This document shows positions 10,843 through 22,650 of a stretch of DNA of 64,000 nucleotides, piece after piece. Below the pieces are notes generated by a model, which was given only the letters and a program-made list of their open reading frames with translations, did no database searches and was not told where the DNA came from. The stretch comes from Ctena decussata (taxonomy: Eukaryota; Mollusca; Bivalvia; Lucinida; Lucinidae). Positions within the stretch are counted from its first letter, which is position 1. Every line of letters starts with the position of its first letter. Position numbers and translations under genes: made by a program. The stretch lies in assembly GCA_963989385.1 (NCBI GenBank), contig OZ022515.1, forward strand, positions 4,310,803 to 4,374,802, written 5' to 3'.

Positions 10843-11204
10843 CTTGCGACCAGATTCCTTTAAACGCTGAACTTCTCTGTCCAATGGAAGCCACTTTGTT
10901 GGTGTTTTCTTTCCCCAACTTGACTGCAGCTTAGCAAGTTCAAATATCTCTGTTTTGAGCTGAGAGAAAGCGTCGACATTTGTCTTCGAGTTATCAATTA
11001 TAAATTCTGTCTCTGACAATATGGCATTTAATGGCGAGCCCGCAATTGCACTTCGAAATTCTCTGAAGAAATTTGCAACTATGGCATCTCGATTCGCCTT
11101 TGGTATTTTGTCACCATGGGTTCCAACAAGTATAACGTGTGGATGAGTTTCGAATTTAACTGCAGCAAACATGTAAATGATGTTCAGCCAGAAGATTATG
11201 GATT
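10843..11204 (-). CDS. ROCO-family GTPase, exon with G4 motif (third visible exon)
   Basis: This exon encodes the C-terminal part of a Roc (Ras-of-complex) GTPase domain. The minus-strand reading is two bases of a split codon plus 120 codons. It contains FWLNIIYMFAA, then PHVILVGTHGDKI, in which THGD sits at the G4 guanine-specificity position that reads THxD in Roc domains. It ends KWLPLDREVQRLKESGRK, a typical Roc-to-COR junction. The acceptor is TTTTTCAG just before 11204 and the donor is CGCAAG|GTTAG at 10843/10842. The split codon joins in frame to the exon ending at 15545 (G plus AA gives Glu). ROCO proteins act as cytoplasmic signalling GTPases. No COR domain or kinase is visible downstream, and the next 10 kb is repeats, so further exons must lie outside the window or the gene is broken. 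Confidence 0.88.
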
Positions 11205-11461
11205 CTGAAAAATGGGTAAATTAGCCTTACACATGGTATATTACTGTTGCGGCAAATAGGGTAACATTAATATTAATATTTCAAATGTCAGATGAAAAAC
11301 GGAAGAACATGGGGCATGGCTTTAAGGATAAAACAGAAACTATGCTGCTCCTGAATCAAATGGGCATTTAGAAGAATCAATATACGAATAATGTGACTAT
11401 AAATGTGGCGTGCAATAACATAAAATGAAATAGTTTGATAAGTCGGAACCAACACGAATTT

Positions 11462-12310
11462 TTATGCCGCCAATTTCGAAGAAATTGAGGGGGCATATTG
11501 CTTCTGGTTTGTCCGTGTGTCCGTCCTTCCGTCCGTCCGTTCTTCACGCGTACCATATTATAAGTACCGTGCAGGCTAGAGCTTTGAAATTTCACAAACG
11601 GATTTGTCATCACAAAATAGAGACCCGTATTTTTTTCTTGTCCGAGTTATCTCCCTTTCTGGAGTTATCCTCCTGCGAGAAATTCGTAATTAAACATTGT
11701 CAGCAAGATATCTGAAAAAGTATTTTAGCTACGGACTTGAAACTTCATCAGCTTATTAGAGGTGATAAGAAAATGAGCTACTTGACTTTTGAGCAAAATC
11801 CGTCGATTTTCGTAGGAGTTATGGCCCTTTGAAAATATCGGCATTTAAACTTTGTCAGCAGGATATTTCAAATTAGTATATAAGCTAAAGGATTTAACTT
11901 TTGCCAGCTTATTACAAATGATATGTAAATAAATTGATTATCTTTTGAATGAAATCCGTCAATAATTTTCCAAATATGATTCTTTGAAAAGTTTGGCATT
12001 ATGACTTGTCAGCAAGATATTTCAAAAACTCTTTGAGCTGGGAACGTGAAACTTGGTATGCTGATTGGAGGTGATAAGTAGATTAACTGATTGACTTAGG
12101 ACGAGTTTCGTCATTTTTTCGGAGTTTTGCCCCTTTGAAAAGTTTGACGTTTTAACCTTGTTAGCAAGATATCTCGAAAAATATTTGAGCTAGGGTCTTG
12201 AAACCTGGCCAGCTGATTGAACATGACAAGTAAATTGACTGATTGCTTTTTGAATGATTTCCATCAATATTTTCTAGTACTGACAATGCCCTTTTAGGAT
12301 CAGGCATAAA
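11462..12310 (+). mobile_element. Hairpin-ended element with GTCC tract and about 155-bp tandem units
   Basis: The left end is a hairpin: ATGCCGCCAATTTC, loop GAA, then GAAATTGAGGGGGCAT. A GTCCGTCC-rich tract follows at 11511-11540. Then come four diverged tandem units marked by CAGCAAGATAT at 11701, 11859, 12010 and 12163. Each has GGACTTGAAACTT, AGCTGATTnGAGGTGATAAG and GTTATGGCCCTTTGAAAA-like segments. The layout matches the elements at 20790-21280, 43830-44290 and 61080-62292. Confidence 0.75.
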
Positions 12311-13833
12311 GTTGGGGACATAGTGTTAACAAACACCTTTTCTAGTTAAAACCTTCATTGCAGTATGTCGCAACACTCCAAGTAATCCTCATTCGAAGTT
12401 CGACCATTTCTTGAGATACTTTGTTTCGTAAGTATATGAATATCAGTTCTGAGTAAGGATTTCTTCACCTCCCTGTGTGCTGCCTCGCGCCCTCTCGTAG
12501 CTTATTACTGTATTGTAAACGTAGTTGTACTAATTCGAAAACAGTCTTGTTCAAATATTGTTTTGATTATCAATACACACTGTCTCTGAAATTTCACCAT
12601 GTGGACAAACCCAACCTATAAATACTAACGGAAATGCCGGAAATGCCGTGTACGTACCACAGTCTTTGAGCAGAGCGTACGAATGGCAGAAAGATGTTAA
12701 GTAAAAAAAAATGACGTGTAGAGACTGCTTGTATTCAAATATAGGAAAGCTAAACAATATATGTTCTCTTTGTATGTAGTCTTATGTATGGAATGCTAAA
12801 GGAAATACAGACGAGATTCTAGCAACATTATGTCAACTTTTATGCCATTTGCAAATTTCCCTTTTATTCCAGTTCCTCTTTGTTATACCAAGCGTGTCTG
12901 TACAAACGTGCTGTAAAGTTTCATCGTAATATTTATTTCATATTTCTTCTTTCGCAGTCCTGATTATGTAGTGTGTTGTAAAGTGGCCCTTCCTTGGTAA
13001 CTTTATGATATAGATATACCATGGATATTTTTGAATGTTTGGTATTTTGTTAATTACATCATACTGTGATGACCTTTCACTGTCTGATCTCACGAGGCGA
13101 GAAAATTCTATGGCATATGTGCTTTAACATACCTGGCATTATTTATTTATATTATTTATCAATATTGTTCTTTCGATTTTAATGTTTTTGTTGCTGTTGT
13201 TGTTGTTTTTGTTTCACCCTGAGTACGAATATTTCAATTGAAAGTGCAGTTGCATGATGCAATCAGGGGTAAGCGACAAGTGGACATGGCTTAGTATTTT
13301 GTAAGTCTTATGAAATATTAAGTGATCATGCACAGCAATCTGACCAGTACATATGTACCTGTCATTTCAAACTTCCAAGCTCCAACTTACTTGCATAACA
13401 TGTCAAATCAAACTATGACATGGAAACTGATTGGAATGTTACTGACATGTGTGGCCAAAATCGCCACAAACATTTAATTGGGTATATACATGAAATCACA
13501 TTGACTTGCACTTGCAAAAAATTACTATGATTTAAGAAACAACTGCAATGCTGCAGATAAGAAGAAAAACAGGGATCATTTAGGGATAAGTATATGTCAC
13601 CAAACTGTATGTTGTAGCCTCTCGTTAGAACCATCACATGGGGACGGCCCTAATAAGGGGATGACAATATAAGTTTTCATTGAAAAAGAAAAAATATTCA
13701 ATAATTATTTTCAAAAGTCCACCTTATCTGGAACTCTGCCTTTGGAAATATTAATAAAAACGTTCTGATATTGAGCTCTGGTTTATAAAATTAATATCTA
13801 CCATTAAAAATGGACTTTCTGCTGTGAAGCTGA
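12311..13833. other. No recognised feature (within intron)
   Basis: AT-rich sequence with no long repeat partner in the window. Short open frames here lack splice context or family resemblance. Confidence 0.45.
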
Positions 13834-14210
13834 GTAGTCACACAGAGCTCTGCATTTGTGAATTTACCGGGAGAAAACAGTGGAAGCTCCACGTAAGAGG
13901 AGTCATAATCGGATTTTTTTCTCATGGCTTTGTTCCCCCATGGTTCAGGTGAGGGGCATAACCTATGTTTTTATGCAGATTTTACAGAAATATTAGAGAG
14001 TAATTTGCGATAAAGACACATTCTGTTATTTTCTGCATACAAAACATATGTTAGGAACATAATGACATCTCATCTGAACCACGAAGTGTCATACCCTATG
14101 TTTTCCAGCAACAAAAAAAAGATATTCACTCAATTCCTCCTCTTACCTGGAGCTTCAACTGTTTATTTTTTCCCATTAAAGCGTCAAATGCAGAGCTCAT
14201 TGTGGCTATA
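13834..14210. mobile_element. MITE-like element with long terminal inverted repeats
   Basis: The left end AGAGCTCTGCATTTG...GGGAnAAAACAGTGGAAGCTCCACGTAAGAGGAG is mirrored at the right end by CTCCTCTTACCTGGAGCTTCAACTG...CAAATGCAGAGCTC. The imperfect arms are about 70 bp and enclose about 230 bp of AT-rich sequence. No coding frame is present. Confidence 0.75.
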
Positions 14211-14373
14211 AATGAACCATGGGTTAACGGTCACAATGAAATTATCCCATAGTTCAGCTATGGGTTGATTTTCGGTTATTAAAATATAGCCACAGTGTCC
14301 AGTTCATACAGCCAATACAACGTCTGCAAGTTAATTACAGTTTAATTAAGGAATGACTTTCATTTTTCTGTTG

Positions 14374-14890
14374 TTTATCGAAGTAAAAACTACATTGGGT
14401 CGCGTGCAAGGTACCTGAACCCCGAAGGGGTTCATGTACACTTTGCTTGCGACCCAGTGTAAAATATACTTCGATAAATCACACTGGTCTGGCATTCAAC
14501 ACAGTCAACGAAGGCAACGTACTATAAAACTTGATGGTTTTCGCATATCTCTTGGATTATTTTCAAACTATTATTCTTACGGACCCGGCAGTATGTTATA
14601 CCTATTAGTCAGACCAGAATTTTGAAAAAAATTGCGTCTAGTACAAAATGCGGTTGTCGAATAAGTTTCTTTACCGATTCGTTGCATAGACGTTGTAATC
14701 CAAAAATTGTTTACAAGCATTTCTTGAATATGCATATAAATTCAATAAAACTTTTGATTCCTATTTCAAGAGCCAGGGATCGGAAGGTCCGTGAGACTAT
14801 AGTTCTGAAACAAACTTATCCTGATGAGCTGAACAAGCAAGGTTCATGTACGTTGTCTTCGTTGCCTGTGTTGAATGCCAGACCAGTGTG
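14374..14890. mobile_element. TIR element with an adjoining 105-bp hairpin
   Basis: 14374-14478 folds on itself: TTTATCGAAGTA...TTGGGTCGC...ACCTGAACCCC, loop GAA, then GGGGTTCATGTAC...GCGACCCA...TACTTCGATAAA. It directly adjoins an element at 14480-14890. That element begins CACACTGGTCTGGCATTCAA and ends with the complement (TTGAATGCCAGACCAGTGTG), with arms of about 45 bp. A related element lies at 42508-42996, sharing the GTCTGGCATTCAA-type ends and the internal CGGACCC...TCAGACCAG segment. Confidence 0.8.
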
Positions 14891-15544
14891 TAAATACCAG
14901 AAACATTAAGGTCATTGCTTATATTTACATTCTTTTCTATCTTTCATTTGACGTCAAATCTGCGTTAGGGGCTACAGTTGAAGCAGAAAAAACACATTTA
15001 TAGTTTTTTTCGCAGTTTTCTACAAAGAGCGAACAGCATCAGCGACGCCATAATGCCGGCTACGTCCAACCAGATGTACAGAATCATGGTTTATTTTCAC
15101 ATCACTTAGCAGCATGTGACGTCGCGTGAACCGATGTAGCTATTGAAGCATAAACTACATTACGTTCTAATGGTTTACTATGAGGCTTTTAATAAGTGCA
15201 CTGAGAATGTAAATATTAGATATTACAAACCATATAAATTAACATACCCATGACAGGCCAGAATCACAAAGCTCAAGTCCCTAAGGAAACAGAAAGTAAT
15301 ATAATAGTGAAATGGAAACGACTAACCGGACAGTACATAGTCGACAACAGAAAAAGTCAGCTTCAGGACATAGGAACTATACATTTATAGCACAACTAGC
15401 AAGAACCATGCAAAACGCATAAAACATATTGTCGCTTTTCTACTTCAAAGCAAAAAAACAGTGAGTGAAGGTGAACTTATACATAACTGAACAAACGCCA
15501 TTTTTTACAGCCCACAATTATGATAGTATGATATATATACGCAC

Positions 15545-16090
15545 CTAAATCGCTGACTTCAACAGCTCCCCTGCAGTCCCCGTACATTTTTTCTTTTACA
15601 GCGGCACTGACTTTTCTCTTGCTGTTCTTCTTGAGCATTCTATGCAGATCAAACGTTAATATGTAAATAGCACTTGGAGACAAAAATGTCGGGTGTGAGG
15701 CGTGAAATACATTCTGACCCGCAAAATCATAAAAGCTAACTTTTGCATTGCGACTGGATTGTTCAGCTGTTAAAGTTTCAGCTTTCTGAAGAGCTTCCGT
15801 TAAATCTTTTGCTGTCACTAATCGATGTTGTGGTTCTGAAGTGGCCGTACATGAGGTTTGATGGTCCGCTGGAAAAATGTCACTCTCTCTTTCTTCAAGT
15901 TTTGTTACTTGTGATTCATCCTGGTGTTTTTCCAATTTGTTTTCTGTTTTGCAGCCTGATAGCGTTTTGTCGGTATTTGCATTGCCAGTCGGTACATTGT
16001 TTCCAATCATACGTGGGGTCAAATTAATTTTATGAAGATCTTGACACTTCTGCAGCGCTTTTGCACATCTTAAATGGAAATCACGATCTC
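15545..16090 (-). CDS. ROCO-family GTPase, linker and G3 (DFAGQ) exon
   Basis: The exon runs from an acceptor CATAG|GAGATCG at 16091/16090 to the donor TTTAG|GTGCG at 15545/15544 and spans 182 codon equivalents, phase 1 at both ends. Residues 1-110 are polar and low in recognisable structure, rich in Lys, Glu, Gln and Thr. Residues 118-150 read KVSFYDFAGQNVFHASHPTF, with DFAGQ as the G3/switch II motif of Roc domains, followed by an AIYILTFDLHR strand. The upstream split codon (G plus GA gives Gly) joins the P-loop exon at 23717. A linker of over 100 residues between the G2 region and G3 is much longer than in a typical Ras-like fold. It is probably a disordered insertion. Confidence 0.88.
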
Positions 16091-17419
16091 CTATGTATAG
16101 AAACATATTTGATATAAGAAGACAGTTTGTCAATTACATAGTGGTTTCGAGCTTATTTACAAAACGTATGATAAGAAATTGTACAGATTTAGTAAAAACT
16201 GATTTTCCTAAATCGTTCTTACCTGCAAAGACAGATTAATTTTGCTAAAATTTATATGTTTTCGTAATGATTCTTTCTAATTTATACGGTTGCGAGCATT
16301 AAAAAATATTCAACATTAGTGTTATTTAGATGTATATACACTTTTGCAAGGTAAGTTGTCACTGAAGGATTAGAACTTTAACGTGAACATGTATAGGAAA
16401 CTCTTTAAAATGTTGACGCCGTCTGTCTGTAGGACTATAATCAAACATACAATTTCAACTTTATAAGCAATTTAATGCATACTTTCGGCGGACAATCGAA
16501 AAAGACAACCTGGGCATTGGTAAACATAGCGCATTACAGTTTTGTAATATCTAGTGCCTGATAAATGGCTCAGAAGTGACTTGCTTATATGGGCTGATAA
16601 CTTGAGTGAAATACGGGTCTTCAAAAAGCACCTCGAAATAGCATTTTCAAATTCTGACCCCTCGTTGAATCAAACTGCTCTGGAGACAATAGTCTCATAG
16701 CATATATTGTGGTATTCATTTTCTGAAATACGGATAATTTTTGTCAGTTAGGAATAAAATAAAATTGTTCAAATCTTAATTCAGTTCAAAGAAAACGTGC
16801 ATTGAAAGTGCATGTAACGTTTCTTTTTTTGTTCAGTATAGATGCGCATTTCTGTATTTATATTCCTCAATGTCTCTAAATCCCAAAGGTTGGAAACGAA
16901 AAGGTGACGGACAGGTCTGACTGACTGTTACTGAGACAATCCGCGGTGCACAGCAGCTACAGACAGCAGGTAAGAGACGCCTACATATTAGCTCTCGCGC
17001 GCGGGCGTCCTCCAACGAGCCATCTAAAGCCCACTGCACAAGAGAGTCAACAGGTAAATGCCACAAATAAAACGTTCCTTACGATTTTCAAACCTTAGAG
17101 AAACATTAGAAGTACCTGAATTTTCAGCTGTTCTTGTTTTTTCCTTCTCCCCGAAAAACCAGTATTTCAAGCGCTCTTTTGCACTATACTTCTCTTTAGG
17201 AACTGAAAATTACAACGTATACTGCTTTGAAAAATACAATTCGTGCAAAAAAGAAATGACTTACCTACGCAACATAACCGTAGCTTGGTGAATGTACACT
17301 GTGTTGTGTCTGTTTATGTACAGGGCTTATAAATTTAATCATCTTTTATCTATAGGTTGTTTTTCATTTGAGAATGAAACCAGGAGTACAAAAGGTCTAT
17401 CTCATTCTTCTCCTCACTC

Positions 17420-17422
17420 TCC

Positions 17423-17453
<31 letters not shown>

Positions 17454-17454
17454 C
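17420..17454. repeat. (CT)n microsatellite
   Basis: CTCCCTCTATCT leads into an uninterrupted CT run within the ROCO intron. Confidence 0.9.
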
Positions 17455-17679
17455 GTTAATTCTTTCCCATGTCAACTGCAAAAGCCTAAGATGGCACATT
17501 AATGCTGGAAAAGAAATAAATAACGAGAAATGAACGCTCATAGTAAAGAGAAACAAAGCAGCAATTTATGTATATCGTGACGCTAAGTCGTGGCAATCAG
17601 AAGTTAGATCGTAAGATCGTTTCAGTATTTCAATCTCTGTCAACACATGTTTCAGGTTTTAATGGTAGTGAAAAGATAT

Positions 17680-17775
17680 CTCTCTCTCTGTCTCTCTGTC
17701 TCTCTCCCTCTCTTTCTCTCTCTCTCTCTCTGTCTCTGTCTGTCTGTCTGTCTGTCCCTCTCTCTCTCTTTGTCT
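17680..17775. repeat. (TC)n/(TCTG)n compound microsatellite
   Basis: A pyrimidine-rich tract alternates TC and TCTG units. The plus-strand frame through it reads as Leu-Ser repeats and is not a gene. Confidence 0.9.
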
Positions 17776-18374
17776 CTTTAGTTTTACATCTACATAATTA
17801 TAGACAAGTTAAGGGTATACTCTTTGCATTCTGTGAAAATTAATACAGTGTGTCTAGAACAATGGAAGTATTGAGGAGCTGTCAATATCTTTCGCTATCG
17901 ACAATAGAATGTTGCGGGTATTTTTTACTAAAGACTTCAAGCCCATAGTGGGCGTGTAATAATAAGAAGCTCGTGAATGCAATAACTCTTCATAAGTGTA
18001 AACTAAGGTGTGTTATCAACTTAATAAATGGGTCAAATTTTTCATTATTTTTCTTTTGAAATCAGAATAGAAACAAACTGAAACTTGTAGTATTAAAACA
18101 CGGTCGATATTACATTATTACAGTCTGTAGCCATATTTTCAGCACACGCATAAGAGACTCTAAATGTCTGTTCAATTTTCATCTTTGTAACTGTCCTTTC
18201 AATAGACATATATGCAGATAAGCAACTGGAATATTTCATAAAGTGAATGTGTTGTTCATAAGAAGATAAATGTATATGTCTTTAATAAAAATATAGAACA
18301 CAATTTATTAAAGGCCTGGATTTAAACTCTTAAAACTGCACCGCTCCACCCAACTAACCCCACTCCACCCCTCT

Positions 18375-20232
18375 AGTAGTATGAGTTTTGGGTCAAATGT
18401 CAAAGACTGACCATGACCTCTTGTACTCATAAATCTTCATGTACTCATAAAGACAACCATATATACCATTTTTAGGCCAAAACCTTCCATGAAATATTAT
18501 GTTCTAGCATTTACCCATATTTGACCATGCCGCAAAAAAGGTCAAGGTAAATCCAAGGTCATTATTTGAACAGTCTTGGGTGCACTCTAGTTCTCCATGC
18601 TACTTACCAATTTTCAAGGCCATAGGCGTATTGGTTCTGGAGAAGAAAAATATTAAAGGTTTATACTATAAATGGGTATGGCGGCGCTGTTGGTCAAGTG
18701 ACTTGGACCGTTTGAACATATTTTTGTTCAATCAACCCCTGGAGGCTCTATATGAAATGTGATCACAATTGGCCCGTTTGCTTTTGAGGAAATGTTTAAA
18801 AATGTCAAAATATGAGAGATCTGGGTCAAAAGTTAAAGAATGGCCTTGACCTCTTGTAATCATAATTCTTCGTGACTTCATTAGGACGACTATATATACC
18901 AATGTTTAGGCCAATTTATTCAAAACTTCCCATGAAATCTTATGTTCTAGCATTTTCCCATATTTGACCTAACCGTAAAAAGGTCAAGACCAGCCAAAGG
19001 TCATGATTTGAGCAATATTGCTAGTACTGGAGTATCCAATGCTACAACCAAAGTTTCAAGGCCATCGATCAATTGGTTCTGGAGAAGAAGATTTTTAAAT
19101 GTTCTTACCAGATATGGTCATGGCGGCCAAGTTGGCCATGTGACGAAGACCATTTGAAGAAATTTTAGTTTCCTCAACCCATGAAGGCTCTATATGATAT
19201 TTGGTTACAATTGGCTCATTGGCTTTAAGAATAAGTTTGAAATTGCCAAGCTATGAGAAGTCAGGATCCAAGGGCAAAGAATGACCTTGACCTCTTGTAC
19301 TCGCAAATCTTGATGTACTCATTAAGATGACTGTATTTACCAGATTTTAGGCCTAAATCTTAAAAACCTTCCATGAAATCTTATGTTCTAGCTTTTTCCA
19401 CTATTGACCTTGCCGTAATATGGTGAAAGTCAACCCAAGGTCATAATTTGACCAAAATTGATAGTAGTCCAGAACGCAATGCTACATACCAAAGGCCATC
19501 AATTGGTTCTGGAGAAGAAGGTTTTAAAGGTTTTTACCATATATGGGCGTGGCGGCCATGTTGGTCATGTGACATGGACTGAATGAATAAATTTTCGTGC
19601 CCTCAACCCCTGAAGGCTATATATGAAATTGGTTTCTATCGGCCCAGTGGCTGTTGAAGAGGTTGCTTGAAATTGTCAAAATATGAGAGTTCTGGGTCAA
19701 AGGTCAGAAAAGGACCTTGACCTCTTGTACTCATAAATCTTCATGTACGCATTAACATGACTGTAGATACCGATTTTTAGCCCAAAATGTTATACAGTTT
19801 CCAAGATATCTTATGTTGTAGCATTTTGCTAAATAAAAGCACAAGGAAGCAGATTTTATCTTGCCGTTGAAAAGGTCAATGTCAGCTTAAGGTCATAATT
19901 TGAACAATCTTGGTCCGTACCTGATGCTCCATACCAGGTTTCAAGGCCATCGGCATATTGGTTCTGGAGAAGAAGATGTTTTGTGGGTTTACCACATATG
20001 GGCGTGGTGGCCACGTTGGTCATGTGACCAGGACCGTCTGCACATGTTTTCGTTCCCCCTTCCTCTGGAGGCGACATATGAAATTTTGTTACAATTTGCC
20101 CAGGGGTTTCAGAGGGGAAGTCGTTTGAAATTGTGGACGGACGGACGCCGGACGGACGACGGACGACGACGAACGACGGAGCCTTACAATCTTATAAGCT
20201 CCCCCGGAGCCTCTGCCTCAGGTGTGCTAAAA
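18375..20232 (-). mobile_element. Tandem-repeat element, about 440-bp unit (minus copy)
   Basis: This is the same family as 7030-8905 in the opposite orientation. Units are marked by AAGGCCAT...ATTGGTTCTGGAGAAGAA at 18616, 19059, 19493 and 19943. Each unit also carries the complement of CCATATATGGGCGTGGCGGCC and GAACATAAGATTTCATGG. The right end has a GGACGGACG-rich tract (20135-20180) and the terminal CTCAGGTG near 20217-20224. It lies wholly in a ROCO intron. Open frames are repeat translations. Confidence 0.82.
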
Positions 20233-20789
20233 TGTTTGATAACCGAGACATCAAACTAGATCTTAAAAACTTATTTATTGATATATTTATTTTCTTTAAT
20301 GTTTAAATTATTCAAAATTATTTTCTTTTTGGTTTGTTTCGTTTTGGATGTAGACGATATGAATTAAAAAAAATAATATATATATTATTTTTTTTTTGTT
20401 CTGGATGTAGGGGAATACTCTAATACTCTATCATTAAAGCCAGAGAAATATTAAAAAAAATAAGAAAAAGAATGTCAGTTGTAAAGATATATTTCTTTTG
20501 TTGTCTTAGTTCACTGCCCCATCACACTGCAAAAATGAAACTTTTCTTCAATTGTAAAGTCTATGATCCAAAACGCATTGATAAACATCTGGATGACAAC
20601 ACCCACGTTTTCGCACCTTGTTGAAAACAGTGAATGTGTGAAATTGCGCATGTTTTACAAGAACTGACACTGCTAACTTAGTAGATGTGAGACAGTAATT
20701 TGCTATTTATATATTCATCAGTATTCAAAATTTTGTTGCTAATTCTGATTTGATATTTTCATATTTTAATGCCTTCTCGGGGAAAAAAG
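20233..20789. other. AT-rich intronic sequence, nothing recognised
   Basis: Poly-A and AT tracts (20366-20396) and unique sequence with no coding or repeat signal. Confidence 0.45.
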
Positions 20790-21280
20790 AAGTTGATTAT
20801 ACAATTTTGCAACAATAAAATAGTCAACCCCCCGCCCCACATATACACCACCACAAAAAAAAATTAAGTTTATAAGTGCTAGCAAACTTGCCAAAATTAT
20901 TGTTTCTCCTTTCAAATAGACACATGCACAACTTCCATATGTCTTTAATAACTGTAAACTGTGCAAAGTTTTAAATTGGTAGTTTCAAAACTGTTGAAAG
21001 AGTCGATTGAAATTTAGCATATTGTATTAGCCAGATTCTGTAAAAAAAATATGGCAAAAAAGGCCGTAATTTTGTTCAATTTTGATTTTTTTTTAGAAAG
21101 AATATGCACATCTTCAATATGTCTGCCACATTTGTGCAAAGTTTAGATTGACTGCTCAAAAACTGTAGGAGGAGTTGATTATACAAACGTTTTAGGCACG
21201 ACGGACGGTCAGACAGATGGACATGTGATAAACATAATGCCCCAACCCTGACTATCGTCAGGGGGGCATAAGGGCCTTTA
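20790..21280 (-). mobile_element. Hairpin-ended element with GTCC tract and tandem units
   Basis: The right end has the hairpin ATGCCCCAACCCTGAC, loop TATC, then GTCAGGGGGGCAT at 21238-21269, preceded by a GACGGACGGTCAGAC tract (21197-21212). To its left are two diverged units sharing GTTGATTATACAAnnnTT, AATATGCACAnCTTCnATATGTCT and TGTGCAAAGTTTnnATTG. It has the same architecture as 11462-12310 in the opposite orientation. Confidence 0.7.
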
Positions 21281-21659
21281 GGAAAGCTCAACTGTCATTC
21301 AACGTACTATGGTTAGCTCACACACTGACATCTCAAAGTGCTCTCTTATATTAAATAATATAGTTTGAACGCATTTCCTATTTTTCCTTACTTTTCTATG
21401 CCGAATATCTCAAACTACAGTTACCCCAAAGTAAAATTTTCCGGGAGGAGAAAGTTAAACTTGAGATATCAGTAGTTTAAGATGAACTTCGACTTTGAAA
21501 TTTTGAGATTGATCTCTGGAGTGTCTATTATGGCATCAAGTAGTTCTTTCGACAGCCGCTATTGTCGGTCAAAAGCCGTTATTCTCAATCGACAAAACTT
21601 CGTTTATGGGAGACACCATGACCTTGTTGATCCCTACAATGTGGCCGTTTCTAAACTAA

Positions 21660-21930
21660 TCTCCGATTTGATGGCCTCAGCCGAAGCTTAGTTAAGCTTT
21701 CAAATACCGGACTTTCATTTTCACTGACTTTTTCCACAGATACATTGATATGGCGGGTGTATTATAATAGGCAGGTGATGCTTACTATCCCGCGGGCACC
21801 TGATCACACCTCTGTTTTGGGGTCCATGTCTGTGTATCTAAAATATTCCGGAATTGTCTATGTTTAAATGACCTACGAGTTCGGACTTATGATTTGGGTA
21901 CCTTGACCACTATCATTTACTCGCGTCTCA
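21660..21930 (+). repeat. Dispersed repeat, copy 1
   Basis: It matches 32495-32745 in order: CCTCAGCCGAA, CAAATACCGGA, GATATGGCGGGTGTATTATA, GGGTCCATGTCTGT and GAGTTCGGACTT. No inverted ends or coding frame were identified. The open frame at 21482-21691 runs into this element and has no recognisable domain. Confidence 0.7.
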
Positions 21931-22471
21931 AACGAAGTTTGCGATATTGGCCTTATATTTACCAGTGCTGTTCTATAGGCTGTACAGTGTAGAGAGCTTA
22001 CCTTTTAGTATGAACTATGAAGAGAGAAGAGAGAGGTATGGACTACGAAGTGTGTAGCATGCTATGCATGTTGTGTGGAAGTATGAACTGTAACATTTGA
22101 ACTGTGCGATACGATTTTGAAGTATAAAGACTTAAGTAAAAACTATAAATGTTAAGTGGAATTATTGAAATATCAAATGTGAAGTGCGAACTATCAAGTA
22201 AGGATAATGACCTAAAACTGTGAAGCATGAACTACAAACTTTGACGTATGAATTATAAAGTGTAAAATATATTTTTTAAGTATACAGGCTTGCTGCTCCC
22301 TCCCTGCCTCCTGCATTTACGCATTTGAAGCCGAAGTAAGTTTTCATTATTATTAGAGCTGCGATACACAAACAGGATGCTAAACGCATATGTAAAGACC
22401 ATAGATTCCTTTTGGTTTACGCAGGGTGTGTAAATAGTAACGAAGAGGGTCAGACATCGCGGAAACGTTGA

Positions 22472-22650
22472 ATGCGTAAATGAGTGAGTGAGTGAACTCG
22501 GGTTTAACGTCCTACCAACAACGAGGTCATATAGAGACGGGACCTCGGTTTAAAGTCTCATCCGAAAGACCGGAGAAGCGGGGAATCGATCTTGCGACCC
22601 CTGGATTGGTAGTCTGGAGTGTTATCCACTACGCTACAGCCGCTCCTTTG
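22472..22650 (-). mobile_element. tRNA-derived SINE
   Basis: Read on the minus strand, the copy starts GGAGCGGCTGTAGCGTAGTGG (A-box region) near 22647. It has GCAAGATCGATTCCCC (B box) near 22590 and closes with GACGTTAAACCCGAGTTCAC and a (TCAC)n tail at 22475-22495. This is a different family from the 768-1300 SINEs. Confidence 0.82.

Larger units (their letters stand above)
11205..15544 (-). other. Intron of the ROCO-family gene
   Basis: This phase-1 intron has donor GATTTAG|GTGCG at 15545/15544 and acceptor CAG|AATCC at 11205/11204. It contains a hairpin-ended tandem element (11462-12310), a TIR element (13834-14210), and a hairpin plus TIR element (14374-14890). The rest shows no other coding signal. 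Confidence 0.8.

Noticed and set aside
17568..17843. Leu-Ser repeat open frame
   Set aside because: It is a (TC)n microsatellite read as codons.
19856..20259. Open frames on both strands in the 18.4-20.2 kb element
   Set aside because: They fall in a tandem non-coding element. The two strands are both open by chance and carry no domain.
21482..21691. 69-residue plus-strand frame with SFDSRYCRSKAVILNRQNF
   Set aside because: It runs into a dispersed repeat, has no recognisable domain and no splice partner in the window. A coding origin cannot be excluded but is not supported.
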